From: Capillidium heterosporum
Taxonomy: Eukaryota; Entomophthoromycota; Entomophthoromycetes; Entomophthorales; Capillidiaceae
DNA: 64,000 nt
Assembly: GCA_016630905.1 (NCBI GenBank)
Contig: WBMQ01000002.1
Coordinates: forward strand, 2,852,001-2,916,000
Direction: 5' to 3'
Made by a program: the position numbers and the translations under genes. The notes beneath the pieces are model-generated. The model was not told where the DNA came from. It ran no database searches and was given only the letters and a program-made list of their open reading frames with translations. Below, one piece after another: positions 1 to 10,803 of the stretch (within the stretch, counting starts at the first letter, position 1; every line of letters begins with the position of its first letter).

Positions 1-1732
1 GGTGACAAGCGCCTCTCCAGGACTAGATTTACTAAGAGTACCTGCCTCCCTGTCGAATACTGCGTCCTCAAATGGATGGAACTCGCCCAATTTGAAGGGC
101 TGCCCCTCAGCAACCATTCGCTCCAAGTAAGGACCAAATACTTCTTTTCGCTGGTGAAGAGCTACCTGCCCAACGTCACCTTCCTAGCTGCCTCATCGGG
201 CTGGATCAACCGATTCAAAGTTCGCAACGCGGTTGACTTGAAGAAGCTGAATGACCTCAGCCAAACGCATTTTGCCCAAGAGCTGCAGCCCACCCGTCTT
301 GAGTTTCAAGGTGTTACCCAAACCTACGACCCTGAAAACATCTTTGTCCTCGACACCACCATGCTCTTCCCCAACTTTATCCCCACTGCATCCTTATCTT
401 CTCACAACACCTCTGAAAGCATCTGCCCCCCTTCAGACCGTCTGTCCATGTTCCTTTGCACCAACGCTTCCGGTTCCGAGAAGTTGATCCCAGCCGTCAT
501 CCTCCCCAACGGCTCAAATATCTTTGGTACTGAGCACCTGCTTATGCACCTCATTTCCTCTGACTCCAAGTGGATTAGCGCCGAGAACTTCAACTCGTGG
601 TTGGACTACTTCCAAAACTACATCGGAATCCGTCGCAAAGTGCTGCTCCTTTTGGACTCCCACTTTAGCAAGTGCTGCCCCCTAGCCAAGCTTTCCGAAA
701 AATGCCCCAACATCGAGATCAAGTTCCTACCCCAGCGCCTCAGCAACTTTGTCCAGCCATTCAACTTAGGTATCAGTGGGAACTTCAAGTCCCACTACCG
801 TGCCAACCTCCTGGCCGAGGCGGCCTTTACCTTAATGTCCATCAACAAAGAGGACTTCAAGAACTTCCAACTCCCCCTTCTGCAGAACTTGGAGCTGATC
901 CAGAGGTCCTGGTCCCAGGTGCTCCCTGCCACTGTCAAGCTGGCCTGGAGGCATAGTCAGCTGCTCAGTAGCGCCCCCTTTGACAACATCAACGTCTTTG
1001 CCGAGCCCGATCCCTACCAGGAGGAGCTTCGACGACGTTCCTACCTCCAGGAGTTCATCACCAGCTACGACTCCATGGACCGTGTATATTCCAACCAGGA
1101 CCCACCCTTCCCAACTGAGAACGAGGTCCTCATTGTAGAGGAAGCTGTCAGCTTCTACCTGGACGCCCAGCTTCCCGAGCTGGTTTCAACAGCTCCAAAA
1201 GTTTCCAATGGCGACCTTAACTGCCCGTCCCAGCCCATCATGCCCAACGTCGAGCTCAACAATGTCAGCCCTGACCTCGAGTTCAGCAACTTTTCGGCCT
1301 TTTGCCCCCCAGCCGATTCGTGGAACTTCAATTCCGAATTGCTGTCCTGCCAACTTTTTGATGGACCAGTGCCAGCTCCAGAACTCGACCTGTGGCCTCA
1401 CTATGCAGCCAACCGCTCAAATTGAGTGCTTCCCCTTCTCACAGCCCAGTTTTAGCCAGGCCTTCCAGCTACAAAGTGCGCCTATGAGCAACCAACCCAG
1501 TACCTTTAGCCAGTTCCAAGATCTAGATTTGGGCTTCAGCTTGACAAATGGGGCAATGGTCACCAATTCCAACCCCAGTCCTAGTACAGAGCAGATCCAC
1601 AACGTCGACATGCTGCTATCCCTACTCCGGTCTCACCTCAGCTCCAGCTTTGGAGCCCCCCATGAGGTCAACGCCGCCTTGGACATGGTTGCCAACTACG
1701 TCCACCGCTTTGATTCCGGAAACCCTAATTAA
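1..1732 (+). CDS. CENP-B-like protein derived from a pogo/Tigger transposase (5' end outside window)
   Basis: The frame is open from base 1, so the N-terminus lies outside the window. The first residues form the second half of a CENP-B helix-turn-helix (VEYCVLKWMELAQFEG, then SGWINRFKVRN). A DDE_1 transposase core follows: FVLDTTMLFPNFIP, LLLLDSHFSKC and FVQPFNLGISGNFKSHYR. In active pogo enzymes the last block reads QPLDQG; here the acidic residue is Asn, so transposition activity is unlikely and a DNA-binding host role, as in fission yeast Abp1/Cbh1, is the better guess. Frame 1 stops at 1425, but the adjoining frame (overlap 1208-1425, end 1732) reads on as Gln/Ser/Pro-rich sequence and ends in a helical tail (HEVNAALDMVANYVHRF) like the Abp1 C-terminus. 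I see no good intron to join them, so a +1 shift or an assembly indel is likely. Confidence 0.75.
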
Positions 1733-2975
1733 TTAATGTAGGGTAAATGAGCATGTGGTCCATACGTTTTGGATTGCCATCATATTAAATGAATAGCTGT
1801 ACTTGGAGTTGTATTTTTTGATTGTATGTGTATGGTATGATAAATGTTCTTATAGTGATTTCTTTTGGTATAATGTATTTTTTACTTGGGGTATATAGGT
1901 TTAAAGGTAAAGTAGGTTACTGTTATCAATATTATAAACTATATACGTGTTAAGAATACTTCATGTATAGAATATAGGACTATGAATGCAGCAATTAAGC
2001 ATGTATACTTTAGTAACATATAAAAATATTTCTACGTTGAAGCTTTTACTAAACCAATTATCCCGTTCCAAAAATCTAGACAAAGTTTTACAACTGAGAC
2101 TCTAAAATGCATACATAGTTCCTGAACAGAGTAGTACCTAAAGCAATAGAGAATCAGCCGAGCTTACAGCTTACAAACTGAAATATCAGTAAATATCACC
2201 ATATAAGAAATAGATATATAATAGTTCAATGAAAGGTAGTGCTCTTTACTATATCTTTTTATGCTATTATATGAGAAATCAAGCTGGCCTGTTCAATAGA
2301 ATCTTTATTTGTACTTTATCAATAGTTATTATCTACTGTTTAGGCAGAATATACTTGGTTTTCACTTAAAAGAACATTATACATTTCTTACACTCACTTC
2401 ATCATAACCAAGCTAAACATATGGAAAGCCAAACCTAGGATACATTAGAGTTCTAAGGATATCTTTACAGGTTTTTACTTTACAGCAGTCAAAAATATAA
2501 CATCAGTAGATGGGTAATCTACTAAAATAAAGCAAGCAATTAACTACAACTGACTGAACCTCGGTTCCTAAATGGAAGAGTTGTGATCTGCTGCCTATAT
2601 TTCTCTTGGCAATAACCTGCAAAGTGGATCTGAAACCGTTAGCTTCTCCATAAAAAGCGGCCAAATAGATTGGTAATGTAGTATGCAGGTGGTTAAATAA
2701 GTTGTATAAAAGTGAGAGATGGTATGATTTATTGTGAAATAAGCAGAAATATACTATTCCAAAAAATTAATGTAACCTTTTGTTGGTAAGATTGTATAGT
2801 AAAAATAGTATATAGATCTGACTATATAGCCTGTAGATGACTTTTCAAAACATCGCAACATTTAAAGCTATAGCATCAAGTTAAAATATTTAATGAAAGT
2901 CCATCTAAATTTAAAGAATTAATTACATATACGTCCTCGTAGGAAAATCAAGCCAATCTAACCTAGGTCTAGCAC
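1733..2975. other. Intergenic, AT-rich
   Basis: No coding frame, RNA gene or strong repeat is visible. It lies between the 3' ends of two convergent genes (CENP-B-like on +, mannosyltransferase on -) and so should hold both 3' UTRs. Confidence 0.6.
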
Positions 2976-4091
2976 TTATTTGTGACCTAATAGTTCGAAC
3001 CATCTTGCCGAGCAGGAGTAGCCACCGTAATCAAAGTTGTCGTTGACATTGCAGTGGCATTTGGCTTGCAAGTTGGGTTCAGTAGGACAATGTGTGTTGG
3101 GAGGATGGGTATACCCGATGTTGTTGAAGAAGTGGAACTGCTCTCGCTTCAAAGTTAAGGCAGCATATATAGAATGTACGGGGGCATCACCCCACCGCTC
3201 GTAAAAGAACCCACCCGACTTATCCAGGTAATTGAAGAAGTTGAGGTACTGAGGGTCACGCCACAATTTGAAGCTTGCAATCTCGAAATTAGACCAGAAG
3301 TGGCACATATTATAGGTGTTGCCATCGTCGTTGGAGATGAACTTTAAAGCGTTATCTTCAGGTAGTTTCTTCTTCAATTTGTTGACATCCATCCAGCTTT
3401 TGACAGTCGACCACAGGGTCTCTATGGTAGCCCCAAACTCATACAACGATATCGTAAATCCGTACAACTTGTTATTACGCTTCATAAACATAAAGGGATC
3501 CTCATCGATATCGCAGTGGAACGATACTCCAGGTTCTACGCGCCAGTAGTAATCGTACTGCAGTGTCAAGTTGTGCCTAAAAAAGAACCCCGATTCGAAC
3601 CTACACATGTGCCGGTAACTTTCCGATCCTCCATAGATGATCCCCTTCTCCTCCATTGTCTTCCAAGATTGTTTAGCCTTGTCCTTGTCAATAAAGTCGG
3701 GGATGGACCAGTGCTCCTTGGGAATTTGACCAAAGTGGACTTCGGCCTTGGTCATGGCTTTGGTATACCTTTTGAACTCTTCAGTAAAAGGTTGGTCGTT
3801 CAAAAAGACGTAAGGGTAGTTGAACTTGTGGTTGAATCGATCTTCCAACTGCTGCATGGATTTGCGCCAGTCGGGTAGCTCTTTGTTACGCACTAAGATG
3901 ACAAAGCAGGCGTTGGTGCGTTCAGCGTTAGTTGGTACTTTCTCTTCCACAAAGGTGCCAGATTTTATCAAAGTGACCTCTACATTCTCTGTCTTTATTT
4001 CTACTGGTCTCAAAGTGAAGGCGTAGTACATGACCGTCAAGGTGAAGGTGGCTAACACCAATGTAATTAGGATCGCTCTTTCTCTAAGCAT
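2976..4091 (-). CDS. Alpha-1,2-mannosyltransferase, KTR/KRE2/MNT1 family (GT15)
   Basis: A single-exon gene of 371 residues. It should add mannose in alpha-1,2 linkage to O- and N-linked glycans of wall and secreted proteins in the Golgi, using GDP-mannose and Mn2+. The N-terminus is a type II signal anchor (about residues 5-27, ILITLVLATFTLTVMYY), followed by a short stem. The catalytic domain carries the GT15 hallmarks in order: YYWRVEPGVSFHCDIDEDPF (metal/sugar-nucleotide region), ISLYEFGATIETLW (contains the candidate nucleophile Glu), NMCHFWSNFEIA, FFYERWGDAPVHSI, and a Cys-rich tail (CHCNVNDNFDYGGYSC). Length is slightly under the 390-440 residues usual in yeast because the stem is short. 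Start is the only Met before the anchor. Which KTR paralogue it is cannot be told from sequence alone. Confidence 0.95.
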   Translation of the reverse strand: MLRERAILITLVLATFTLTVMYYAFTLRPVEIKTENVEVTLIKSGTFVEEKVPTNAERTNACFVILVRNKELPDWRKSMQQLEDRFNHKFNYPYVFLNDQPFTEEFKRYTKAMTKAEVHFGQIPKEHWSIPDFIDKDKAKQSWKTMEEKGIIYGGSESYRHMCRFESGFFFRHNLTLQYDYYWRVEPGVSFHCDIDEDPFMFMKRNNKLYGFTISLYEFGATIETLWSTVKSWMDVNKLKKKLPEDNALKFISNDDGNTYNMCHFWSNFEIASFKLWRDPQYLNFFNYLDKSGGFFYERWGDAPVHSIYAALTLKREQFHFFNNIGYTHPPNTHCPTEPNLQAKCHCNVNDNFDYGGYSCSARWFELLGHK

Positions 4092-5489
4092 TATGTTGAT
4101 ATAATTATTAAAAGATACTTTTAAGATAAAAAGCTAATTAGAGCTGTGTTATGTACCCCTATCAGCTTTATAAGTATTTCTAAACGAAGAAAGCTGGCAC
4201 ATTTAACGCATTGGACTGTAGTTTTATTTCAGGGTTTACTCCTAGTTCGTGGAGTAGGATCCGAAATTGGCTTTCATTTTATTGTAAAGCAAATTAACTT
4301 AGCTAAACTAAGGTACACAAAATCAGTAGGTTTATATAACTTTATAGGGGATAGGAATTTGTAAAGCTTCCAAGATGCCCTCACTTTCAACCTACTGGAT
4401 ACTGATGTACTAATTGATAGATAAGGCGCAACGGTAAGAGGTATCAGTGAAATGGCAATTACTAATTTCTGATCCAGTAAAGAAGTTGCTCAAGTCCATA
4501 TATTAAATTGGTACTTTTGAAATCGAGCTGAGATAAGCCTTAGTTTTCTTATCGTTTCAGGGATCAGCATATCGATTTTGATTTTTAATTTTCAACTGTA
4601 CAAGCATTGAAGCTAGGGTAAAAAGTGCTACCATCACCATTCCTCTTATACCAACCAATTTATCTGAAGAAATGTGATAGTAGTCGGAACGTAGGAATAA
4701 AGAAATAGTGCAGTGAGCCACTCAACTTATGAGCCTGGTTTCAGTGATTTTTTTAAATTTCCAATGATAAATTGCCCGAAAAGCGTACTTTTGAACGTAC
4801 ACTACAAGAGGACGAACCTACACAGATTTTAATAACATCTGTATTATTTAAAAGAGGCGATGCTAAATAAGCAATATATTTATATGGATAGCTCGACATC
4901 AGCTCATCAGTTAGTTCTTACTTGTATCTCAGATGAGATATCTCAATCAAATTTAGGAGTCCATTATAAACTAAACTTTTGTCTCGATTTCAATTAGTTA
5001 ATGCCGATCTTTTTAACTTATGCATGCCAAAATTTGTAGATAAAGTATGAGAATTGCTTGAAAGCATTTGGTATGTAAAGCTTATAAAGTTCTAAGACGA
5101 CTGTTAATTAAAATAATATAAATGAAGTAGCACATCAAGGATACCTTTCCTATATATAGGCATAACAGTCTTAAAATAAGAAAGCTAATTTTCGGATAGT
5201 AAATTGAGTTATTGAAGAGATAAGTAAATATAGCCAATAAATCAATTGAGTTTGAACAAATAAAATGATATGGCTAGATCTGTATTTCAGTACTAGGTAG
5301 TATCAGCTTGATAGTACTATCACTAAACCAATATATTACCTTAGCAATTTAATTAGTAGCTATCGTTGTATGTGGTAAAAATTGTAAATTTTATTATAAA
5401 CTCGATCCAGTTTCTGCAAAATAGAATATAGCTTTTATCTCTTACCAACATCTTTAGGCATGCTTCTTTATATCCAAAATCACAGAGCA
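4092..5489. other. Intergenic, AT-rich
   Basis: Contains the promoter of the mannosyltransferase on its left side. Only short frames are present and none shows a recognisable motif. No RNA gene seen. Confidence 0.5.
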
Positions 5490-6601
5490 ATGAAAATTTT
5501 GACGGATTTCCCACTTGAGATGCTCAATATTATATTTAAAGAATTGAAAACAGACATGTAGATTAGTTTTTGTCGACAAGTACATTCAACAGGTAGCTAT
5601 ATCCTTGATTTTTATAGCATCGTCGACTTCTTTTATAGATGGGGTAGGTATGAGTATACCAATAGTAAACCAGATATCCAAGGACTTTTAAAAAAGTACA
5701 ATAATTATATTAAAAAAAGCTACTATATATATACATCTCAGTTTTTCTTTTTGAAGTTTGTCAAGAAAGAGGTAACGCTTCCAACTACATTTTTGAAGTA
5801 CTTTAATTTTTTCCATGAGATTATAAAGAATAATAAACATTTCTCAACTTTATTCAACATTGAATGTAATATTTATGGATAGATTACTTCCTACTCGTTA
5901 AGTTTAGCTAAAAGTTGTACCCTAGACAACCAACTATTCATAGTTCTATCCAACTTGCAGGAGTTTACACCTTTTGACAACGAAGAAAAAGCTTTGCAAT
6001 GCAGTGGCTACTATTCAAGTTTGAAACTACTTTATATACCATCGTATAAGATTGATGAATATATATTCAAGTATATTAAAGCCAACCTACTCAAACTGGA
6101 GAAGCTAGCTCTTACAGATTTATCCGAATCTGAGGCTCTTCCACTAATACTATACAAAATCACGGAACTTTTTTTCTATCGATAGCGCTATACCCAAGTT
6201 ATTAAGCGACTGCCTACGAAACTAAGTTCTGGTCCAACTTCAAGAATTATCTTTATACTAGAAAATAAATATCACTCCTGGATCTTTTAAATCGATGGAG
6301 TCATTTAGTAAAACTAGTTTCCTACTTCCCTATAATCACCGATCCGGTACAGGTCGTTGAGTTGATCAATTTAAATATCTGAACCAAGCCTAACAACGAG
6401 GCAGCTGTAGTTCTCATCATCTTCGATACTTTGATCAACCTTAAGCACCCAAGTATACAGGGAAATTTACACCAAAAACCTTCACCCTTATCTATCACGT
6501 ATGTCTTCGGACCTTTGAGCAGGATAATGTAACTGAAATAACTGTAAATTTCGTAGACTTTCTCTCTAAATCAACTGAGCACCGCCGCTTTAATATGGAA
6601 T
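5490..6601 (+). pseudogene. Decayed F-box / leucine-rich protein gene, left part
   Basis: The ATG at 5490 opens an F-box-like N-terminus (LTDFPLEMLNIIFKELKTD; compare LPxEILxxIFxxL). The frame is closed by a TAG at 5559. The same frame then reads on to a second TAG at 5880 and to 6185, with leucine-rich stretches typical of F-box/LRR proteins (LLKLEKLALTDLSESEALPL). A stretch in another frame after the F-box (VDKYIQQVAISLIF) also matches the usual F-box continuation, so at least one frameshift is present besides the two stops. From 6190 to 6600 further broken leucine-rich pieces can be read. The gene is a host pseudogene, interrupted at 6601/6602 by the inverted-repeat element. The substrate it once recruited to an SCF ligase cannot be inferred. 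Confidence 0.6.
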
Positions 6602-7749
6602 GTCAACTTAGCTCTTAGGCTAAGTTGGGTGTTGAACATTGAAACATTCATTTTTCGTAAGAAACCTATAATTTGGCTACTACTGGACAGAGTATTTTGG
6701 GGTGATATAGTTACATATTCATCCTTATGCTTTAAAATGCCTACCATTCATTAATATATATTCTAACTAATAGCAAAGTGCTCAAATTATCTAAGACTGA
6801 TTTTCTATTAAAAAGGTAAGTTTGGGATTTTAGACTTAATGCTAGATTCTCTGATGGTTGACTTATAGAGAAAGTGAATCCAAAATGCAAAGGCAGACAG
6901 TAGTAGTTAGAGTAGTGACTTTTCAGTTTATTAAGAAAAGAGTTCACTTACAAGCCTCCAAATTATGGAGCACTGCCGCTTTAATATGGAATGTCAACTT
7001 AGTTCTTAGGCTAAGTTGGGTGTTGAACATTGAAACATTCATTTTTCGTAAGAAACCTACAATTTGGCTACTACTGGACAGAGTATTTTGGGGTGATATA
7101 GTTACATATTCATCCTTATGCTTTAAAATGCCTACCATTCATTAATATATATTCTAACTAATAGCAAAGTGCTCAAATTATCTAAGACTGATTTTCTATT
7201 AAAAAGGTAAGTTTGGGATTTTAGACTTAATGCTAGATTCTCTGATGGTTGACTTATAGAGAAAGTGAATCCAAAATGCAAAGGCAGACAGTAGTAGTTA
7301 GAGTAGTGACTTTTCAGTTTATTAAGAAAAGAGTTCACTTACAAGCCTCCAAATTATGGAGCACTGCCGCTTTAATATGGAATGTCAACTTAGTTCTTAG
7401 GCTAAGTTGGGTGTTGAACATTGAAACATTCATTTTTCGTAAGAAACCTATAATTTGGCTACTACTGGACAGAGTATTTTGGGGTGATATAGTTACATAT
7501 TCATCCTTATGCTTTAAAATGCCTACCATTCATTAATATATATTCTAAATAATAGTAAAGTGCTCAAATTATCTAAGACTGATTTTCTATTAAAAAGGTA
7601 AGTTTGGGATTTTAGACTTAATGCTAGATTCTCTAATAGTTGACTTACAGAGAAAGTGAATCCAAAATGCAAAGGCAGACAGTAGTAGTTAGAGTAGTGA
7701 CTTTTCAGTTTATTAAGAAAAGAGTTCACTTACAAGCCTCCAAATTATG
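6577..7749 (+). repeat. Three tandem 391-bp units at the left end of the element
   Basis: Units are 6577-6967, 6968-7358 and 7359-7749, exactly 3 x 391 bp, with only a handful of base differences. Each carries 25 bp of flank, the complete left inverted repeat (starting at 6602, 6993 and 7384) and 300 bp of subterminal sequence. Because the host flank, including the ATGGAAT 7-mer, is inside the unit, the array most simply arose by duplication after insertion. Unit 1 shares the variant CTCTTAGG with the right-hand end; units 2 and 3 read TTCTTAGG, so unit 1 is the ancestral end. Confidence 0.95.
6602..6667 (+). repeat. Left terminal inverted repeat (66 bp)
   Basis: Begins GTCAACTTAGCTCTTAGGCT and ends CGTAAGAAACCT. 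It is the reverse complement of 10804-10869 with one mismatch. Further copies start at 6993 and 7384 inside the tandem array. Confidence 0.9.
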
Positions 7750-7768
7750 CCTTGCTTCGGATCTACAG

Positions 7769-7776
7769 TATATAAG
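7769..7776 (+). promoter_or_regulatory. TATA box of the element
   Basis: TATATAAG followed by a run of G lies 20 bp inside the unique body, just after the tandem array. It points toward the 480-codon ORF and would give an unusually long leader of more than 1 kb. Confidence 0.45.
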
Positions 7777-8939
7777 GGGGGAGGAGGAAGAGAAAGGAAG
7801 AAAAGGACGAGGAGAAAGGAAGAAGAGAGGAAAAAAGAGAGAGAGCGACACAACAGCAGACACATTTTTCACATAGAAAGACCTAGTACCTTGAATACGT
7901 GGTCGACAAGTAAACAACAGCGTAAAGAGATAAAGAGTAACACGACAGAAGAGTATATTCTGTATAGAGAGTCCGACACCCCGAGCATACAGTTAGTAAG
8001 TGGACAGACAATATAGAGAGAACTCATCTGCAGAACACAGTAAGCGCGTATCCAGGTAGGGCACAAGAGAGTGAATCGATTAGAGGTACACGACAAACAA
8101 GTTAGCGCCGACTTAGCGGTATAGTTAAACGAGAGACACGTAATAACGATATAGAACGTGTACGGGCGTTGGCTGGTAGTAGATAAACAATACATTCGGC
8201 CAGGCTGTAACATTGGTACGACAGTAGACAAGCACGGAATAAAGAGAGGACTGACTTAATAAACAAATAGGACCAACAACAGGTGTGATACGTGAGCGCT
8301 ACGTACGGTAGAGAGAACCAGATAAATCATAGTAGAAGCAGAGTAAAGTACAGGTTAGATAGGTTCATAGTAGTTCACCAATCAGGTTACGGGCGAACAA
8401 CGGAACTGGTGAGACGAGTGGCAACAATAGAGCGGCACGTTGCAGGACAGGCGGATAGGTTAGTTACGAGTGACAACCGTTAGTAAACATATATAAACAA
8501 GCAGCAGGGTCACGATTGGCTAGTGGACACGGGCTGAAATATACAGGGCAGTCAGACAGACAGATAAGTCGAGAAGTTGAGGGTAGCAGACACATACTTA
8601 CAAGCAAGAACGTGATTGTTCAACACAACTTGGATTGTGAGCGGCAATATAGCAGATTTGGTACGGTGGACTGATAGATAGTCGAGTTGATAGTACGCAA
8701 ACGGAGGAATACAGAGCAGGACATAGGCAGGAAGAGAACAACATAACGAAACAGCAAATAAGCAGTGATGCGGAAGTATGAGAGCAAGGTGGGACTAATG
8801 AAGGTGCTGAAGGGAGCACAGTGACGAAAAAATAGAATGGTACAAACATGAGACCAAAGAGGCTCGGATAACAGCATTAATACGCAAGAGCGAGGCTATA
8901 GCGGATGAGGTTAGAACAAGACAGAAGTGCGCAGCCTCG
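7777..8939 (+). other. Purine-rich, T-poor leader of the element
   Basis: The + strand starts with an almost pure G/A tract (about 7777-7850) and stays low in T throughout. No long + frame exists. The open frames on the - strand follow from the low T content and carry no recognisable motif. The frame of the downstream ORF is open back to 8811 without a Met, and this extension is charged and protein-like (EKIEWYKHETKEAR), so coding may begin earlier than 8940, possibly in a short 5' exon. I see no known RNA structure. Confidence 0.5.
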
Positions 8940-10382
8940 ATGGAGATACTATCAGTAGGAAACGTTGAAAACACAAACTGGGTAGAGTACATGGGCGACT
9001 GGGAAAACGTGGCGGATTACATTATGACACTGATGTTGACAGCGAAACCACCAGATAATTCCAACACAACTGATATTGACCAGATAGTACTGAGTGGTGA
9101 TGATGGATGTAGTACGTGTCTAACAGCGGTATCTGAACTTGACGCGCGTTCATACATTGCGTTACGCAACGGGACTGTTGAGGATATGTTACTAGCACAT
9201 ACGGCGAATAGAGGCACCAGTAGATGGGACGAAGAGTTCAGAGGCGATGTGCGAATGTTCACAAGAGTCCAACACATGTCGCACAGTATGGCGCGGGGCC
9301 AGTTCAGAGAAATAGTAAACCGCCACTTGGGTATGAAGCAAGCCATTGTAAAGGATGTTCCAACAGGGATGTTGTACGGCAATAGACGTGACGAGAACCT
9401 GTGGGTGGGTAATGTCTGCGGTTGGAAGATGGGGACCGACCTTACTAGTAAGCACGACGAGAAGGGTAGGGATGCGGTCGACGAGGTGGCGGAAATATTC
9501 TTTCACGAGTACGGTGATGTAACTGGGTGTGTAATGCCAGAATTACGTACAGAAAAAGCGCGGTCACTCAAAAGAGTAATATCTTGTTGGCTGGAGAAGA
9601 AGAACAGGTTTGACAAAGATGTGGCATCACGAAGCACAATAATGATAAATCAGCCTGTATTCTGGCTAGTCAACAAATTGTTCGACAACCCAAACTACCA
9701 CATGGCAGGGAGCGACGGAGCGGATTCACTGCCGCTGTTAGGATATCTCAAGGCCGGTGTCATACACGATGTAATAGAATGTATGGGTGACGCAGTACAA
9801 GGGGAGTCCGGGAACGTATGGTCAACGGGAGGGAAGACGGCAGGACCGTGGGCAATGGCACTGGCGGTCGTACTAGGTGCACGCGAAACGATGCAAAATG
9901 AGTCGAGAGGCAATGGTGATGGTCAAGCTTTAGCAGACTGGCTGTGGGTGTTAGGTAACGGACGGCACAAAGGCTACACTTGCACCAGATATGCTGAAAA
10001 ACTGTGTGTGTGTTGGGCAGGCGCGATGATACGGGCGTATGATATGTTGACAGCGGATAGATTACCGATGGAAACGTTAGACACACATCAATCGAGGATA
10101 TACGATGCTGTGATAAGTGTGTACACACAAATGGCGCGTCATGACTTAACGTACCACGAGGGCGAGAGGGCATGCATAGTAGGAGTGGCGCAATTAAGTA
10201 TACTGATACAGGAACTACGAAGGACACGTAGTGCCAATGAATGCTACACGGCAGTCCGGAAGGGGTTACATGTAGGTTTCACCAGCGGGGTACTCTTCAG
10301 AATGTCACTAGGAACGATGTTCTATGAAGAGTGCCACGGGGACATGAGGAAACTCAGCGATGAGGCATTGGCAGCATATTAA
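8940..10382 (+). CDS. 480-residue protein of unknown family carried by the inverted-repeat element
   Basis: An uninterrupted frame from ATG 8940 to TAA 10380-10382. Codons are richer in G/C-ending and GCG/ACG forms than host genes nearby. The protein is soluble-looking, has no signal peptide or clear membrane segment, and is probably mostly helical. Visible features are a Cys pair (DDGCSTCL, near residue 57), a Trp-rich middle (NLWVGNVCGW), many conserved-looking acidic residues and a Leu/Ala-rich C-terminal half ending KLSDEALAAY. I recognise no transposase triad, nuclease, helicase, polymerase, zinc finger or capsid signature. Its place as the only intact ORF between matched inverted repeats makes a transposase or other mobility protein the first hypothesis, but cargo is equally possible. 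The frame is open upstream to 8811, so the start is uncertain. Confidence 0.75.
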   Translation: MEILSVGNVENTNWVEYMGDWENVADYIMTLMLTAKPPDNSNTTDIDQIVLSGDDGCSTCLTAVSELDARSYIALRNGTVEDMLLAHTANRGTSRWDEEFRGDVRMFTRVQHMSHSMARGQFREIVNRHLGMKQAIVKDVPTGMLYGNRRDENLWVGNVCGWKMGTDLTSKHDEKGRDAVDEVAEIFFHEYGDVTGCVMPELRTEKARSLKRVISCWLEKKNRFDKDVASRSTIMINQPVFWLVNKLFDNPNYHMAGSDGADSLPLLGYLKAGVIHDVIECMGDAVQGESGNVWSTGGKTAGPWAMALAVVLGARETMQNESRGNGDGQALADWLWVLGNGRHKGYTCTRYAEKLCVCWAGAMIRAYDMLTADRLPMETLDTHQSRIYDAVISVYTQMARHDLTYHEGERACIVGVAQLSILIQELRRTRSANECYTAVRKGLHVGFTSGVLFRMSLGTMFYEECHGDMRKLSDEALAAY

Positions 10383-10803
10383 ATTAAGTGTGGAGGCTGG
10401 CCACGTTAAAAACAGTCCTGTGGTGGTCGCACATTACCAGCACAGTAGGGCCTGTTGTGAACAGGTGGCCCAAACGCGGATGTGGGTGACAACACATAAG
10501 CACACGTGATCATCAGCGTGGTCATAGACGAAGATGGACTATAGAGATTGTTAGACTGTACTAGACGGTGCAGGAGATGTCGTGATAGGTGATCGGCTAC
10601 CGAGTGCAAACGGGGACGGTATAACATGAGAAGTGGTCAAAGTAGTAGTAGAAGCTGCAGTATGGTGATAGGTGATCCGTAACTAGCGCAAAGGTGGAAC
10701 ACTATGTGTACAGGTACTGACCGTGAAAGTCAGAGCAAACTGACTCGTACGTTCTAGCGGGTAGAACAACCAAATAGATACATGGGACCCAGGGGGTCCA
10801 GGC
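10383..10803 (+). other. 3' segment of the element
   Basis: Non-coding and similar in composition to the leader. It holds an imperfect direct repeat with the exact core GTGATAGGTGATC at 10582-10594 and 10665-10677. A short palindrome (GGACCC...GGGTCC) lies against the right inverted repeat. Confidence 0.5.

Noticed and set aside
6577-7749. CRISPR-like or satellite array
   Set aside because: Units are 391 bp without spacers, limited to three, and are explained by duplication of the element's left end.
6858-7876. Repeated 95-codon frames (and 62-68-codon antisense ones) within the 391-bp units
   Set aside because: They recur only because the DNA is tandemly repeated, start at non-ATG codons, overlap the inverted repeats and show no protein motif.
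7869-8849. Minus-strand frames of up to 120 codons in the leader of the element
   Set aside because: They follow from the scarcity of T on the + strand; they are Ser/Cys/Leu-rich without motifs and have no promoter.
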